Source of the DNA: Saccharolobus shibatae B12
Lineage (GTDB): Archaea; Thermoproteota; Thermoprotei_A; Sulfolobales; Sulfolobaceae
Assembly: GCF_019175345.1 (NCBI RefSeq)
Contig: NZ_CP077717.1
Coordinates: forward strand, 1,872,001-1,936,000
DNA length: 64,000 nucleotides
Reading direction: 5' to 3'
Of the stretch, positions 45,744-56,563 are shown piece after piece; the stretch's first letter is position 1; each line of letters starts with the position of its first letter. The notes under the pieces are model-generated. The model saw only the letters and a program-made list of their open reading frames with translations. It was not told the origin of the DNA and made no database searches. The position numbers and the translations under genes were made by a program.

Positions 45744-47104
45744 AGGCAGTTGTAGTAGGTGCGGGGATAGGAGGCATTTCTACTGCTATACTGCTCAAAA
45801 AGGTATTTGAAGAAGTGACGGTACTAGAAAAAAACTCCATCCCAGGTGGAAGAGCGAGGTATTTTTCAGCTGGTGAATATAGGTTCGATATGGGCCCTTC
45901 TTGGTATTTAATGCCTGAGATCTTTGAGGAATTCTTTTCTGAAATAGGGCAAGTATCGCATCCGATAGAAAGAATTAAACCTCCAGTTAAGGTCATCGAA
46001 AGTAAGTTTTTGGAAAAGCAGTATGGAGAGTTTACTGGAGATGACATTGATGAAAGGTATTTATATAAGGTAAAGACGTTTTATGACTTTTCTAAGAACT
46101 TCATAAAGAAGGAAATGACTTTACTAGATTTTCTGAATAAGGAGGTAATAACTAACTTGTCTGCACTGTTGAATACTTTAGATAATTTCAATTCCATGTA
46201 CTTTAAGGATAGTTTGATAAGAAAGGCCATGGGTTTCTCATCGGTATTTATAGGTGGTTCTCCATTTAAGGTCCCAGCAGTTTATGCTATGATAAATTAC
46301 GCAATTTACCATCAAGGTGTCTTCTATCCCCATAAAGGTTTTGAAGGTTATGTTAAGAAATTGTACGAGATTGCTACAAAAATGGGAGTACAATTTAAAT
46401 TCAGCTTTCAAGTTAATAAGGTTAAAATAGATGGCAATAAAGTTGTAGAAGTCTCGTCGGATAGTGAAAAGGAAAGGGGAGACGTGTTTATATTCAACAT
46501 GGATTACTTTTACGCTGATAGTTTACTACCAGAGGAGTATAAGGTTATAATAAAAGGTAGAAGATATAAGCTATCGCCATCAGCAATTTTAGCCTACATT
46601 GGGATAGAGGATAAGTTGGATTTGCCTCATCATACAGTAGTTATCAACGGTAATTGGAGGGAACACTTCGAGTCCATAGAAAGAAATTCTTTACCTAGCA
46701 TAGAGAATACTTCTTATTATGTAAGCTATAGGGCGGCAACAGATAAGGAGGCGCGAGACCTAGTTATACTAATACCAGTGGGCACTGGTACCAGCATTAG
46801 TAAAGAACTTGTAGATGCAATAATTAGGGATTTGGAGGTTAAGATAGGGAGTAAAATTAAGGCTAATTATCTCAGAGTTTATGGGCCCGAGGACTTCAAA
46901 CGAGACTACAACGCCTTTGAAGGTGCAGCGTTCGGTCTGGCCCATACCCTAGATCAGACTGGGCCTTTTAGACTTCCAATGAAGAACACTAAGCTGAAGA
47001 ACTTATATTACGTTGGCCAATATACTCAACCTGGAATAGGTGTGCCAATGGTAACTCTTTCTGCAATGATTGTAAGTAAGAAAATATTGAATGAGTTATC
47101 ATAG
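45740..47104 (+). CDS. crtI: Phytoene desaturase CrtI
   Basis: 454 residues: [20 protein letters not shown] binds [30 protein letters not shown] follows as the amine-oxidase motif, and the C-terminal [23 protein letters not shown] closes the FAD site, all typical of CrtI. It desaturates phytoene stepwise to lycopene. Second gene of the rightward carotenoid operon. Confidence 0.9.
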   Translation: MKAVVVGAGIGGISTAILLKKVFEEVTVLEKNSIPGGRARYFSAGEYRFDMGPSWYLMPEIFEEFFSEIGQVSHPIERIKPPVKVIESKFLEKQYGEFTGDDIDERYLYKVKTFYDFSKNFIKKEMTLLDFLNKEVITNLSALLNTLDNFNSMYFKDSLIRKAMGFSSVFIGGSPFKVPAVYAMINYAIYHQGVFYPHKGFEGYVKKLYEIATKMGVQFKFSFQVNKVKIDGNKVVEVSSDSEKERGDVFIFNMDYFYADSLLPEEYKVIIKGRRYKLSPSAILAYIGIEDKLDLPHHTVVINGNWREHFESIERNSLPSIENTSYYVSYRAATDKEARDLVILIPVGTGTSISKELVDAIIRDLEVKIGSKIKANYLRVYGPEDFKRDYNAFEGAAFGLAHTLDQTGPFRLPMKNTKLKNLYYVGQYTQPGIGVPMVTLSAMIVSKKILNELS

Positions 47105-47193
47105 TCTGATTCCTTATATTAGTTAGGTCAAATAATATAGATCTGACTAATATATTTTATATAAGCAAGTCAGTAATAATAATTGGAATTATG

Positions 47194-48135
47194 TTAGCCA
47201 GAAGAAGATAAATTTTCTTTTATTACTCTAAAAGCGTTTTTCCATAAGACTTCTTCCTCATACCCTTCTATTGCCTTAGCCAATTCTTTAACCTTTAAAA
47301 TGTTCTCAAATCCCTTAGGTGTTTCGCCAATCCCCAGGAAGTCAGTGCCAATGGCAACGTATTCCCAACCGAACGATTCTCCTAAATATTTTATACTCTC
47401 AACTAGTCCATTAATTGTTGCCTCCTTTAAAGTGGATATTATCGCCGTAATTCCCATGACACCCTTAGTCTTAACGATAGCCTCTATCTCCTCATCATCC
47501 AGATTTCTCTTGTGTTGCTTCAGTCTGGTGAAGTTGGTATGGGAATCGATTACTGGTTTTTTAGAAATTGAAGTGACATCTAAAACAGTCCTCTTACCAG
47601 CATGGGCCAGATCTATTATTATTCCTAGCCTATTGGCTAATTTAACTAGCTCCTCTCCCTCTGAAGTCAGTCCGTAATCCTTCTTGGACATACAAGACGA
47701 CGCGAACTTATTATCGTAATTCCAAGTTAAACCTAAATTGTAAACGTGAAGTTCTTTTAAAAGATATAGGTCGCTATAATCCCTTAAAACATCAGCACCT
47801 TCCAATGACAATAGCAATTTAACACCTCGAGGCTCAACGTCATTACCGCTTCTCACAATTTTCACCATACCTTTTCTCTCTAGATAATAGTAAAACTTCA
47901 CTTGATCTAAAAATAATTCAAGAGAAAAATTCGTTGACCTAGTGGGATTTCCATAAAGGGCAGTTAATTCCTCACTCCTCTCGTCTAAAGTATCAACGTG
48001 TGGGAAGATTGAGGCAAAAATTAACGAGTCGAACTCTTTAAGCATTTTTATGCTGGACTGTCTTTCACCTTCAATTACATCAATCCCCACTTGGTTTGAG
48101 TAGGCTAGATCCTCGTGAAGGTCTATTAACTTCAT
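47194..48135 (-). CDS. Membrane-dipeptidase family (M19) peptidase
   Basis: About 313 residues: LIDLHEDLAY (zinc His-x-Asp), LLLSLEGADVLRDY (bridging Glu), IIDLAHAGKRTVLDV and PVIDSHTNFTRL (His ligands), and YVAIGTDFLG near the end. This is the M19 zinc dipeptidase fold; members cleave dipeptides including D-amino-acid forms. The ATG at 48135 (MKLIDLHED) is preferred; an upstream ATG at 48147 exists. Both lie inside the MFS gene end, so the two genes are co-transcribed. Confidence 0.8.
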   Translation of the reverse strand: MKLIDLHEDLAYSNQVGIDVIEGERQSSIKMLKEFDSLIFASIFPHVDTLDERSEELTALYGNPTRSTNFSLELFLDQVKFYYYLERKGMVKIVRSGNDVEPRGVKLLLSLEGADVLRDYSDLYLLKELHVYNLGLTWNYDNKFASSCMSKKDYGLTSEGEELVKLANRLGIIIDLAHAGKRTVLDVTSISKKPVIDSHTNFTRLKQHKRNLDDEEIEAIVKTKGVMGITAIISTLKEATINGLVESIKYLGESFGWEYVAIGTDFLGIGETPKGFENILKVKELAKAIEGYEEEVLWKNAFRVIKENLSSSG

Positions 48136-49276
48136 TTTTGCCTCCAAAGAATTTATAGTACATGTAAATATTTAAAGCCATTATGATACCAGATGCCAAG
48201 AACGGCAAGTCAATCTGCGATTCTGAGAATAGGTAACCCGTTAAGCCAGTTGAACCAGAGGATGCTGCCAATCTAGTTACTTGATTAATCCCCATTGCTC
48301 TACCCACCTCATCTTGGCTTACCATTTCCGTCATAGCCCTTTGTTGTATAGGCATTGCTAGTATTCTCATGGCAGGAAGGATCAAGTAAATTCCTAAAGA
48401 TATTGGGAAGATCCTTATAAGGGGCATCATAATTGAAAGAACTGCTCCTATACCTCTAGTAATAGCTATGCTCATCACAAATCCCATTTTCTTATCCAAA
48501 AATGGTGCTATGAGGATTAGTGTGGAAGCGATAAGGCTGCTTGCGAAAGTGTAGATTGACATCTCAGATTTCGGTGTATGATACACGAGGATGAAGAACG
48601 GAATTAGGAATGGAGTTATTAGACCTACAGATATACCATTTAATAATCCTGTAATCGAGAACTTTCCTATTACTACTTTGTTTTTCAATGACGCGGACTT
48701 AGCCCTTATGTTTTTAGCCCTTATGGGGAGTAGTGCGAGAACTGACAAAAATCCCATTATTATAGCAATCAAAAATCCTTGCTCTGAATTAAATAACCCG
48801 GCTATAAGTGAGCCAACTGAAGCGGATATCCCAGATAGAAATGTGAAAAGAGAGAAGTAAAATGTTCTATTCTCGTTCTCGGTTAGCTCAGTAATTAGGG
48901 CGTTTTGTATAGGGGCAACAATTCCCCCGATTCCTCCACCAGCAACTGCTCCAGTTGCTGAATACCCTCCTAATGCTGATGCGACAAAAAGTGCTATTAG
49001 GGAGTGATTTAGGAATATGAGTAAAGCACTTAAGGGTAGGAGAAACGAAGCTAGGATTAGGGAATTTTTCCTTCCATACAAGTCTGCAAGGTAACCTACA
49101 CCTAAGCCAAATATTGCCGTAGCAAAAGTACCAGCAGTGTATGTAAATCCCAAGATTAATGATGAGTATTTCAACTCAACTAAAACAAGGTAAGGTAAGA
49201 TAACGAATATTATACCAGCTGATAAACTTCTTAAAACCCTTGAGACTATTAGTGAAAAAATGCTAACCCTGTCCAT
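48080..49276 (-). CDS. MFS transporter
   Basis: 398 residues with 12 predicted membrane helices, and a motif A loop GYLADLYGRKNSL after helix 2. The second half repeats the six-helix unit. Overlap of about 55 bases with the M19 dipeptidase gene suggests a dipeptide or amino-acid related compound is moved, either imported before cleavage or exported after it. This is inferred from context only. Confidence 0.8.
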   Translation of the reverse strand: MDRVSIFSLIVSRVLRSLSAGIIFVILPYLVLVELKYSSLILGFTYTAGTFATAIFGLGVGYLADLYGRKNSLILASFLLPLSALLIFLNHSLIALFVASALGGYSATGAVAGGGIGGIVAPIQNALITELTENENRTFYFSLFTFLSGISASVGSLIAGLFNSEQGFLIAIIMGFLSVLALLPIRAKNIRAKSASLKNKVVIGKFSITGLLNGISVGLITPFLIPFFILVYHTPKSEMSIYTFASSLIASTLILIAPFLDKKMGFVMSIAITRGIGAVLSIMMPLIRIFPISLGIYLILPAMRILAMPIQQRAMTEMVSQDEVGRAMGINQVTRLAASSGSTGLTGYLFSESQIDLPFLASGIIMALNIYMYYKFFGGKNEVNRPSRGSSLLKPSGD

Positions 49277-49312
49277 AAGTTAAAAGTTATACAGTTTGTT
49301 AAATAACTAACT

Positions 49313-50149
49313 CTAATCCTCCTCTTCTTCTACCTTTACTTCCACTTCCTTTTCAGCTTCTTCTACTGCCTTTCTCATCTCATCAACATCCTTTTGCGGT
49401 AATGGTTGTATTGAGACTGACCAATTGCTCATCTTCAAGTACTTATCCCATTGTACTGAAATTCCGTTATCGGTTATATCCATTGGGTGCCTAACCATTG
49501 ATATCTTAGTATCCCTCATCTTCCAAACTATAATTGACCTATACATTACACCCTCAACTTCATCAAGGTCTAACCTTATTATACCATCAACTGCGTGTTC
49601 CACACCTGGCCCACCAAATCCCCTTTCCCCAACTGAAACTTGACTTACGAAAATCGCAGTACATCCTAGACCGGAAATAACTCTCTTCAATTGCATTACA
49701 ATACTCCTAGCCATCGCTGGTTTCGTTAAGTAAAGTGTACTTACTGAGTCCACAACGATTCTACTAGCATTTGTATCCTTTATTGCAGCTCTAATGTTTT
49801 CTGATAACTCCTTCACATCATCTATGTTCTTCACAACGTACTTCTCCCTTTGTGCGGCACTGCCAATTCCACCTGTAAATGCGTCAATTATTGCGAATTT
49901 CCCTTCCCTTTCATATTTTCTCACATCCCATTTAAAGTGCTCAAAGCTTCTACGTACAGAGACGGGATGTTCCTCTAAGGCTACAAATACCCCTCCTTCA
50001 CCCTTTGTTAACCCGTTATATAGGAATTGTTTTCCTAGAATTGATTTACCAGTTCCCGGTCCACCCGAAACTAATACTATATGTCTTTCCGGAATTCCAC
50101 CGTAAAGGATTTCATCAAGCCCAGGTATATATGTCTTTACTCTTTTCAT
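49313..50149 (-). CDS. KaiC-like RecA-superfamily ATPase
   Basis: 278 residues, a single KaiC domain: [20 protein letters not shown] leads to Walker A GGPGTGKS (29-36), LEEHPVSV carries the catalytic Glu pair, and [12 protein letters not shown] is Walker B. The C-terminus is acidic ([12 protein letters not shown]). Archaeal single-domain KaiC homologues include regulatory and DNA-repair related ATPases; no partner is seen next to it. An MFS gene follows 36 bases downstream on the same strand. Confidence 0.8.
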   Translation of the reverse strand: MKRVKTYIPGLDEILYGGIPERHIVLVSGGPGTGKSILGKQFLYNGLTKGEGGVFVALEEHPVSVRRSFEHFKWDVRKYEREGKFAIIDAFTGGIGSAAQREKYVVKNIDDVKELSENIRAAIKDTNASRIVVDSVSTLYLTKPAMARSIVMQLKRVISGLGCTAIFVSQVSVGERGFGGPGVEHAVDGIIRLDLDEVEGVMYRSIIVWKMRDTKISMVRHPMDITDNGISVQWDKYLKMSNWSVSIQPLPQKDVDEMRKAVEEAEKEVEVKVEEEED

Positions 50150-50306
50150 AAGATATTATAATTTGTAAGGCATATAAAAGTTGCTTGACGATTACTTCTT
50201 TGTTCACAACAAGGTGCATTCCTACATTATAGCTTCTATATAATTTAATTTGTCATATATATTCTATGTAGGCAAGGCTTATTTCCAAACATAAGACTTT
50301 TTACAC

Positions 50307-51131
50307 ATGGATTACATATTAATTGGCGTAATCCTAGGAATCGTACAAGGAATAAGTGAGTGGATACCAATAAGTAGTAAAACTCAAGTATTAATTGTCT
50401 CATCAACTCTTTTAGGTCTTTCCTTCAGCGTAGCATACTCCTTTGGCCTATTCATGGAAATTGGGACAATTGCCGCTGCAATAATCTACTTCAGAAGGGA
50501 GATTTCAGGGTTATTAAAGGCACTTGTTAGGATGTCCTCCAGAAGAGAAGACTATTTACTCTTGAAGTTCTTGGTAATTGTAACGATAATTACTGGGCTT
50601 GTGGGAGTGCCCCTTTACCTTTTCGTCATCTCTTTACCAATTTTAGGGTTACCAATGACAGTACTAGGAGTAGTCTTATTAATTGACGGAATTGTAATCT
50701 ACTTATCAAGGAACAATTATTTTCCTAGAAAAGGGTTACACGACTTGAAGTTAAGGGATATAATAATCGTTGGGATCGCACAAGGGTTGGCAGCTCTTCC
50801 CGGCGTCAGTAGATCTGGAATGACCACATCTGCGTTAATATTGTTAGGCGTAAAGCCAGAGGAAGCGTTTAAACTATCCTTTATTTCATTAATACCAGCC
50901 GCACTAGGTGCCATAGGTGTGACTGTACTTTTCAGCAAGCACGAGGTTTCACAAGCAGTTCACTCGGTAAGCCTATCTGGTTTGCTAATTTCAATCGTAG
51001 TTGCTACATTTGTTAGTATCTTCTTCATTAACGCGTTATTGAGATTTGCTAGGACGAATAAGGTAGTTGTACTCGTAATAATCTTGGGGATTATAGCGAT
51101 CATTAGTGGAATCTTAAGCAGTATTGCATAA
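50307..51131 (+). CDS. uppP: Undecaprenyl/polyprenyl-diphosphate phosphatase UppP (BacA family)
   Basis: 274 residues, about eight helices. GIVQGISEWIPISSKTQ contains the Q14-x-x-x-E18 motif and LAALPGVSRSGMTTSALIL the PGxSRSxxT motif, both defining BacA. It dephosphorylates polyprenyl diphosphate; in archaea this would recycle dolichyl-type carriers used for glycosylation. The HtpX gene follows after 15 bases on the same strand. Confidence 0.85.
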   Translation: MDYILIGVILGIVQGISEWIPISSKTQVLIVSSTLLGLSFSVAYSFGLFMEIGTIAAAIIYFRREISGLLKALVRMSSRREDYLLLKFLVIVTIITGLVGVPLYLFVISLPILGLPMTVLGVVLLIDGIVIYLSRNNYFPRKGLHDLKLRDIIIVGIAQGLAALPGVSRSGMTTSALILLGVKPEEAFKLSFISLIPAALGAIGVTVLFSKHEVSQAVHSVSLSGLLISIVVATFVSIFFINALLRFARTNKVVVLVIILGIIAIISGILSSIA

Positions 51132-51146
51132 TGTTTTAATTAAGGG

Positions 51147-52100
51147 ATGTACAAGATTTTATTGATGGATTTAAAACAAAGATTGACGTTAAGTATGGTT
51201 ATCTCATTAGGTCTAACTATTATATCAGAGGGCATAGTATTAATGGGAATAGCCTCTCTACTTCATATATCTTTATTTTTTATATTTCCAGCTCTCGTAA
51301 TTTTTTGGTTATTCCAGTGGATTATATCTCCTTATGTAGTGGGAAGAGGTGGTTATGAGGTTTTTTCAAATGACCCACAGTACGGCTGGCTTTACAATTT
51401 AGTTAGGAGAATAGCTGAGGAGTCCAAAATTAAGCCCCCTAGGGTTTTCGTAATTGACGCACCTTATCCTAATGCATTTGCTTACGGTAATAGATTAGGC
51501 GGGATGAGAGTTGGAATAACTCTACCCCTCTTGAACATTCTGGACGTTGATGAGTTAACCGCAGTTATAGCTCATGAAGTAGGACACATAAAGCATAGGG
51601 ACGTTGAGATAGGTATGACAATAGGTCTTATTCCTACAGTGTTAGGATATATAAGTACGCTACTGATGAATTTCGGATATTTGGCATTATTCCTTGCAGC
51701 AGATGAAATTGAACTATTATTCGCCATAGCGACTTTAGCAATAGGATTTGTCATATTCATTGTAACTTTCATCTTACAAATTTTCGTCTTATGGTTTAAT
51801 AGGCTGAGAGAATCCTATGCGGATTATAATTCTTTTCTAGTATTAGGAGAGGGGTCGAAGGCTTTAGCTACTGCGTTAGCTAAGATTGAAATTTATATGC
51901 AAAACATTAGGATTGACCCATTCACTGGAATTATAGTGACAGCTCCACCAGTTAAGGTGGAAGAGAAAGATCCTCAATTGCTAGTTGAACAGTGGTTGAG
52001 AACTAAGGTTAGTGCATTTAAGGACATTTTATCCACACATCCCTATCCAGCTAGAAGAGCTCAAATGATTTATCGATTAATATATGGTAGTAATATATAG
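51147..52100 (+). CDS. htpX: HtpX-like M48 membrane metalloprotease
   Basis: 317 residues: two N-terminal helices, then a cytosolic protease domain with zinc motif HEVGH (143-147) in AVIAHEVGHIKHRDVEIG, two more helices, and the third zinc ligand region RLRESYADYNSF with its Glu. HtpX proteins degrade misfolded membrane proteins. Probably transcribed with uppP. Confidence 0.85.
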   Translation: MYKILLMDLKQRLTLSMVISLGLTIISEGIVLMGIASLLHISLFFIFPALVIFWLFQWIISPYVVGRGGYEVFSNDPQYGWLYNLVRRIAEESKIKPPRVFVIDAPYPNAFAYGNRLGGMRVGITLPLLNILDVDELTAVIAHEVGHIKHRDVEIGMTIGLIPTVLGYISTLLMNFGYLALFLAADEIELLFAIATLAIGFVIFIVTFILQIFVLWFNRLRESYADYNSFLVLGEGSKALATALAKIEIYMQNIRIDPFTGIIVTAPPVKVEEKDPQLLVEQWLRTKVSAFKDILSTHPYPARRAQMIYRLIYGSNI

Positions 52101-52173
52101 TCTACATGCTTCTAAATATAATATAGTTTCTCTATACGAAATCTTTATAAAGATGATTAATAAAGTGTATAAT

Positions 52174-52896
52174 ATGGGATTTAATGGGATAAAATTCGAT
52201 ACATCAGTTCCGGGAATGATACCATGGGAAATAGTAGTTGCTTATTTTATATTAGCGCCTTTAGTAGTTTACGGATTGGGCAGAAGACTAGTTAAGTCAT
52301 CTTTCACAACAATTGACTTCGTTTACATTTCAATTGGAGGAGCATTTAGTGTAGTATGGGAATTTTATATGGGGAGTTTCATAGCGAGGTTCTTTCCTAG
52401 CTCTCCATTTATCGGTATTGAATTCTGGGGAAGGCTTTTCATACTTCTAATAGTCGCATCGCTGGTCAGAAAGCCTGGAGTCGGTGCAATGAGTTTAACG
52501 ATTTATACATTATTGGCGGATTTGTTCCATTACGGCTTTGCTGGCCAGCCATTATATTTTATTTATGAGGCATTTACTTACGGTCTTTTCATAGATGCTG
52601 TGATTATAGCTACTAGGGGTAACCTATTCAACATTAGGTATAGCGATAGCAACGGAACTTCACTCAAGACAAAAAGAGTAGTATTGATTGCAATTGAAGG
52701 TACCATAATTGGTATACTATGTGCTATTCCAGACCCAATATTTTACCTAGGATTTCTAAATCCTTTAATAAATGGTGCTATAGTGAACTGGGTTACTATA
52801 CAGTTCGACGTATTAGCTTTTATGCCTGGAGATACAATTGCCGGTATCTTAGGAGCCTTATCTGGACAGAGGGTAGCTAGGGCAGTTGGTCATTAA
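52174..52896 (+). CDS. Multi-pass membrane protein, possibly ECF-type S component
   Basis: About 240 residues with six hydrophobic segments and short loops (e.g. WEIVVAYFILAPLVVYGLGR, RLFILLIVASLV, YTLLADLFHYGFAG, LIAIEGTIIGILCAIPDPIF). The layout resembles S components of ECF vitamin transporters (ThiT or HMP type), but no ATPase lies nearby. The longer frame starts at 52084 within htpX; ATG at 52174 is preferred because TTTATAAA lies about 25 bases before it. Family assignment is weak. Confidence 0.45.
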   Translation: MGFNGIKFDTSVPGMIPWEIVVAYFILAPLVVYGLGRRLVKSSFTTIDFVYISIGGAFSVVWEFYMGSFIARFFPSSPFIGIEFWGRLFILLIVASLVRKPGVGAMSLTIYTLLADLFHYGFAGQPLYFIYEAFTYGLFIDAVIIATRGNLFNIRYSDSNGTSLKTKRVVLIAIEGTIIGILCAIPDPIFYLGFLNPLINGAIVNWVTIQFDVLAFMPGDTIAGILGALSGQRVARAVGH

Positions 52897-52925
52897 TACT
52901 TATATTTCTATATTTCCTTATTTTT

Positions 52926-53561
52926 ATGCATATGAAGATACTAGCAGTTTATAATCATCCGGTGGAAACGTTAGGAACGTTAAAGAAATTCTTACCTCGC
53001 GTTAATGAAATAATGGCTGAAGAACTTAAGGGAAATGAGCAATTTGACGCTTTAATAATAATGGGAGGGCCAATTGGAGTTTATGAAAGGGATAAATATC
53101 ATTTTTTAAACGTTGAAATGGATTTAATAAAAAAGGCGTATAAGGAAAATAAGAGGATTTTAGGAGTTTGTTTAGGCTCTCAATTAATTGCAGAAGCCTT
53201 GGGTGGTAAAGTAATAAAAGGTGGTTTCGGGCAAGAGATTGGTATACAAAAGGTAAAGTTATTAGGGGAATTGAAGGATTTCACAAGCAAAGACGAACTT
53301 TCAGTGTTCCAATGGCATGGGGATACTTTTTCCTTACCGCAAGACGCAGTTCTCTTAGCTTATAGCAATAACTACTTCCAAGCCTTTAAGGTAAAGAGAG
53401 CTTTAGGTGTACAATTCCATTTGGAAGTTAATTCAGAAATGGTTAGTCAATGGGTTAAGCTTTACGGTGGAGATGAAAGTGTGGCGAACTACGTGAAGAG
53501 ATTTGAGGGAGAACTTGAAGCTAATGCATTTAAGTTGATACAGTACTGGATGCAGTTGTGA
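52926..53561 (+). CDS. Class I glutamine amidotransferase-like protein
   Basis: 211 residues of the GATase-1 family: IIMGGPIGVYERDKYHFLN, ILGVCLGSQLIAEALGG with nucleophile C82, SVFQWHGDTFSLP, and QFHLEV with the catalytic His and Glu. Stand-alone members hydrolyse glutamine, gamma-glutamyl compounds or other substrates; annotated relatives are often called GMP synthase-like. The gene starts 29 bases after the membrane protein gene. A second in-frame ATG is two codons downstream. Confidence 0.8.
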   Translation: MHMKILAVYNHPVETLGTLKKFLPRVNEIMAEELKGNEQFDALIIMGGPIGVYERDKYHFLNVEMDLIKKAYKENKRILGVCLGSQLIAEALGGKVIKGGFGQEIGIQKVKLLGELKDFTSKDELSVFQWHGDTFSLPQDAVLLAYSNNYFQAFKVKRALGVQFHLEVNSEMVSQWVKLYGGDESVANYVKRFEGELEANAFKLIQYWMQL

Positions 53562-53968
53562 GCTACTCCCTCCTGAACGGTAGACCCAAAATCTATTTTC
53601 AGAAATAATCCATTCCAAAATATTATAGAAATTAAGCAATTAAAATTTATAACTATCTGACAACTAACTAAAAATTTAAAGTAAAAATCTCACCAAATAC
53701 TCCAATATTTATGTATTACTTAAGAAGCAGTAGTATAGTTCATGTTATTCTTCTCATATTTTCTCGTAGATGTTAGAAAAATGAAAAAGGAATACTTTAA
53801 TTTCATGGAAATTCAGATAGAATCATTCCCTTTTGATATATATTATCATATATAAGATAATAGGCATTTATTAATCCATAATTATTATATTTAATTAAAT
53901 GATTTTGGGAGTACCGGTTAGGGCGGGGTAGTTCACACTATAAAATATGTAGTAAAAAATTTTACCAC
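53562..53968. other. Intergenic with a transposon-derived fragment
   Basis: Bases 53570-53660 align with 63620-63715 (shared ACGGTAGACCCAAAATC and ATTTATAACTA blocks), a piece linked to a decayed TnpB at the second site. On the minus strand both encode DFGSTVQ(G/E)G. The remainder up to 53968 is AT-rich with no recognised feature. Confidence 0.5.
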
Positions 53969-55381
53969 TTAAAGTAATGTAATAGCAATTAACTTATTTT
54001 CAGTCATTTCAAGCATTGTCTCTCTAACTCCTTCTCTCCCAATACCTGTCTTCTTAAATCCGCCAAAGGGTAATGAGTCCCACCTTAGCCTAGTACTATC
54101 ATTTATGATAACAGCACCAAACTTCAACTCCCTACTTAACTTCAAGGCCCTATTCACATCGTTAGTAAAGATTGCTGATTGCAAACCATACTCAGTTGAA
54201 TTGGCTATTCGTATTGCCTCCTCATCACTCTTAACGCTCACAATTGGTACTATAGGTCCGAAGACTTCACTCTTTAAGACTAACATATCCAGTGAGGGAT
54301 TGGTTACCATAGCCAGCGAGAAGAAACTTCCACTTTCTGGCCCCCTATTGAGGATCTCAACCCTTCCTCCCTTAACTTTAGCGTCTTCCAATACACTGTT
54401 TAAGTTTTCAACACTCTCCTTGTTGATTACTGGTCCAACGTCAGTAGTCTCATCCAAGGGGTCACCTACCTTTAACGCCTTAGCCTTCTCGTTAAACGCC
54501 TTTACGAACTTGTCGTATACCTCTTGCCTAACTATAATTCTCTTACCAGCATTACAGTTCTGTCCAGCGTACTCAAACCTAGCTCTAACAGCTATTGAAG
54601 AGGCCCTCTCTATGTTGGCGTCTTCTAAGACGATTATGGGATCTGAACCTCCCAACTCCATTATTATCCTCTTCCCTAATGAAACAGCTTTAGATGCTAT
54701 TTTAAGACCAGTTTGCGTAGAACCAGTTAACGTAATCAAACCAACTAATGGGTGAGTGATTATCTCATCCCCGATCTCACTACTATAACCAGTGACCACT
54801 CTAACTGCACTATCAGGTAATCCAGCCTCAACCAATATTTTCTTCATCTCTACGGCTGCTAGAGGTGTATTTATACTTGGCTTAACCACTACTGAATTTC
54901 CCACTGCTAAAGCTGGGGCAACCTTGTGGGCAAAGGAGTTTATGGGGAAGTTGAAGGGTAAAATTGCAGTTACAACACCTATCGGTTCCCTAGTACTCAC
55001 AACTATTCTATTCTCATTCCCAGGAGGGTACTCATAAGCATCTACCCTATAATTCTTACCTTCTAGAACCATTCCCACCTCTTCAGCGGCTTGTCTAAAC
55101 AGTCTGGAAGCTCTTAATACTTCAACTCTGGAATCCCTAATCGGCTTACCGGCTTCCATTGCAAGTAGTCTAGCTAATCTCTCCTGCTCTCTTTCCAAAA
55201 TTTCCGATACTTTCCTCAATATGGCAGTTCTCTTATATAGGGGCATCTTTGATATTATTTCAAATCCCTTATATGCCTCCTCTATCTCTCCCCTAACCTC
55301 GTCTTTATTCATTCTCTTCACAGTTCCAATTACCTTAAGATTAGAGGGCGAACGAACTTCAATAACCTCTAAACTCATCAA
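53969..55381 (-). CDS. NAD(P)-dependent aldehyde dehydrogenase
   Basis: 470 residues of the ALDH superfamily: LPFNFPINSFAHKVAPALAV, the Rossmann motif TLTGSTQTGLKIA, catalytic Glu242 in MELGGSDP and Cys276 in YAGQNCNAGKR, and EVFGPIVPI. It oxidises an aldehyde to the acid; relatives in Sulfolobales include glyceraldehyde, succinic semialdehyde and lactaldehyde dehydrogenases, and the substrate cannot be chosen. The gene is monocistronic, with TATA-like sequence about 25 bases upstream (minus strand). Confidence 0.9.
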   Translation of the reverse strand: MMSLEVIEVRSPSNLKVIGTVKRMNKDEVRGEIEEAYKGFEIISKMPLYKRTAILRKVSEILEREQERLARLLAMEAGKPIRDSRVEVLRASRLFRQAAEEVGMVLEGKNYRVDAYEYPPGNENRIVVSTREPIGVVTAILPFNFPINSFAHKVAPALAVGNSVVVKPSINTPLAAVEMKKILVEAGLPDSAVRVVTGYSSEIGDEIITHPLVGLITLTGSTQTGLKIASKAVSLGKRIIMELGGSDPIIVLEDANIERASSIAVRARFEYAGQNCNAGKRIIVRQEVYDKFVKAFNEKAKALKVGDPLDETTDVGPVINKESVENLNSVLEDAKVKGGRVEILNRGPESGSFFSLAMVTNPSLDMLVLKSEVFGPIVPIVSVKSDEEAIRIANSTEYGLQSAIFTNDVNRALKLSRELKFGAVIINDSTRLRWDSLPFGGFKKTGIGREGVRETMLEMTENKLIAITLL

Positions 55382-55510
55382 GTATATATTTACATTTGAA
55401 GTTTTTAAGCAATTATGAAATACTTAATCCAATTTTTAAACCTATAATACTTATAAGAGTTTTTTAAGCACATCCATCATTAGTTTAAAATAATTTAAAA
55501 TAAAAGCATA

Positions 55511-56563
55511 TCAATATGGACACATTGGATCCTCTGCAAATGGATTATTATACACTGCAAAAGCCCTAGCTCTACTCCCCCCGCAAATATTATTGAATTT
55601 GCAAACACCACATTTTCCATTAAACCGTCCATCTTTTATTATTTTCAAAACCTCTGACTTTCTATAGATATCGACGATACTCTCCTTCCTAACATTACCT
55701 AAGTACAATGGTAGGAAGCCACTTGGATAGACATCACCGTTGTAACCGATAAATATGACACCAGACCCGTCCCTTGTAGGTAAAACGCTCTTATCAACAT
55801 CCTTTACTGGGTCACCTAACAGTTCACGTAATTTTGAAATCAGCTCGTTATTTTTAATAGTGTCTGGAGTATACTCAAGTTTAGCTCTCCTAAAGAATGG
55901 AGCTTCAACCGTTCTTACAACTAAATCGTATCTTGTGGTTTCGACTAGGAAGTCTATAACGTCTTTATATTTCTCTTTAGGAATATCTAGTTCTATTACA
56001 CCTCTCCCCACTGGAATCAAGAAGAATACTTCCCAGATTTTCACTCCTAATTCCTTAAGCAATTTTACTAGGAAAGGTAATTCACTGTAACTCTTCTTCC
56101 AAACTAGGGTATTAACTTGAACTTGTATCCTGTACTTTAATCCAAGCGCTATTCCCCTTAAAGCATACTTGTAACTACCAAGCCCCCTTAACCAGTCATG
56201 GGTTTGTGAGGTAGCCCCATCTAGGCTAATTGACATGTATCTTGCGTAATTACTTATCATCTTCATGGTCTCATCGCTTAAACGATAAGAAGGGGAGGGT
56301 GCTATTGAAACTACTAATCCTAACGATTTGGCGTATTCCATTAGTTCGAAAATATCACTCCTACTTAACGGATCGCCACCAGTGAAAACTATAACAACTT
56401 TTCCAAATCTAGCTATATCTTCTAGTAGTTTCTTACTTTCTTTAGTACTAAGCTCTCCTGGTAACGGCTTATCTATGGCATTAGCTCTACAATGTTTACA
56501 ACTCAATGGACAAGCTTTAGTTACTTCCCAGAAGACTAAATGTGGAGTGTTTTCAAAGGGCAT
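55511..56563 (-). CDS. Radical SAM/SPASM protein, AhbD-like (heme biosynthesis)
   Basis: 350 residues: radical SAM cluster CxxxCxxC at C18, C22 and C25 ([14 protein letters not shown]), FTGGDPLSR, and the C-terminal SPASM region [20 protein letters not shown] followed by EDPMCPY. The SRARA plus EDPxCxY tail is characteristic of AhbC/AhbD/NirJ-type proteins of the alternative heme or heme d1 pathway. AhbD converts iron-coproporphyrin III to heme. The 28-base overlap with the AhbC-like gene at 56536 supports the pair. Other SPASM maturases are possible. Confidence 0.65.
   Translation of the reverse strand: MPFENTPHLVFWEVTKACPLSCKHCRANAIDKPLPGELSTKESKKLLEDIARFGKVVIVFTGGDPLSRSDIFELMEYAKSLGLVVSIAPSPSYRLSDETMKMISNYARYMSISLDGATSQTHDWLRGLGSYKYALRGIALGLKYRIQVQVNTLVWKKSYSELPFLVKLLKELGVKIWEVFFLIPVGRGVIELDIPKEKYKDVIDFLVETTRYDLVVRTVEAPFFRRAKLEYTPDTIKNNELISKLRELLGDPVKDVDKSVLPTRDGSGVIFIGYNGDVYPSGFLPLYLGNVRKESIVDIYRKSEVLKIIKDGRFNGKCGVCKFNNICGGSRARAFAVYNNPFAEDPMCPY

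Noticed and set aside
54105..54755. 216-codon plus-strand frame inside the aldehyde dehydrogenase gene
   Set aside because: Antisense shadow of a well-conserved ALDH; no motifs of its own.
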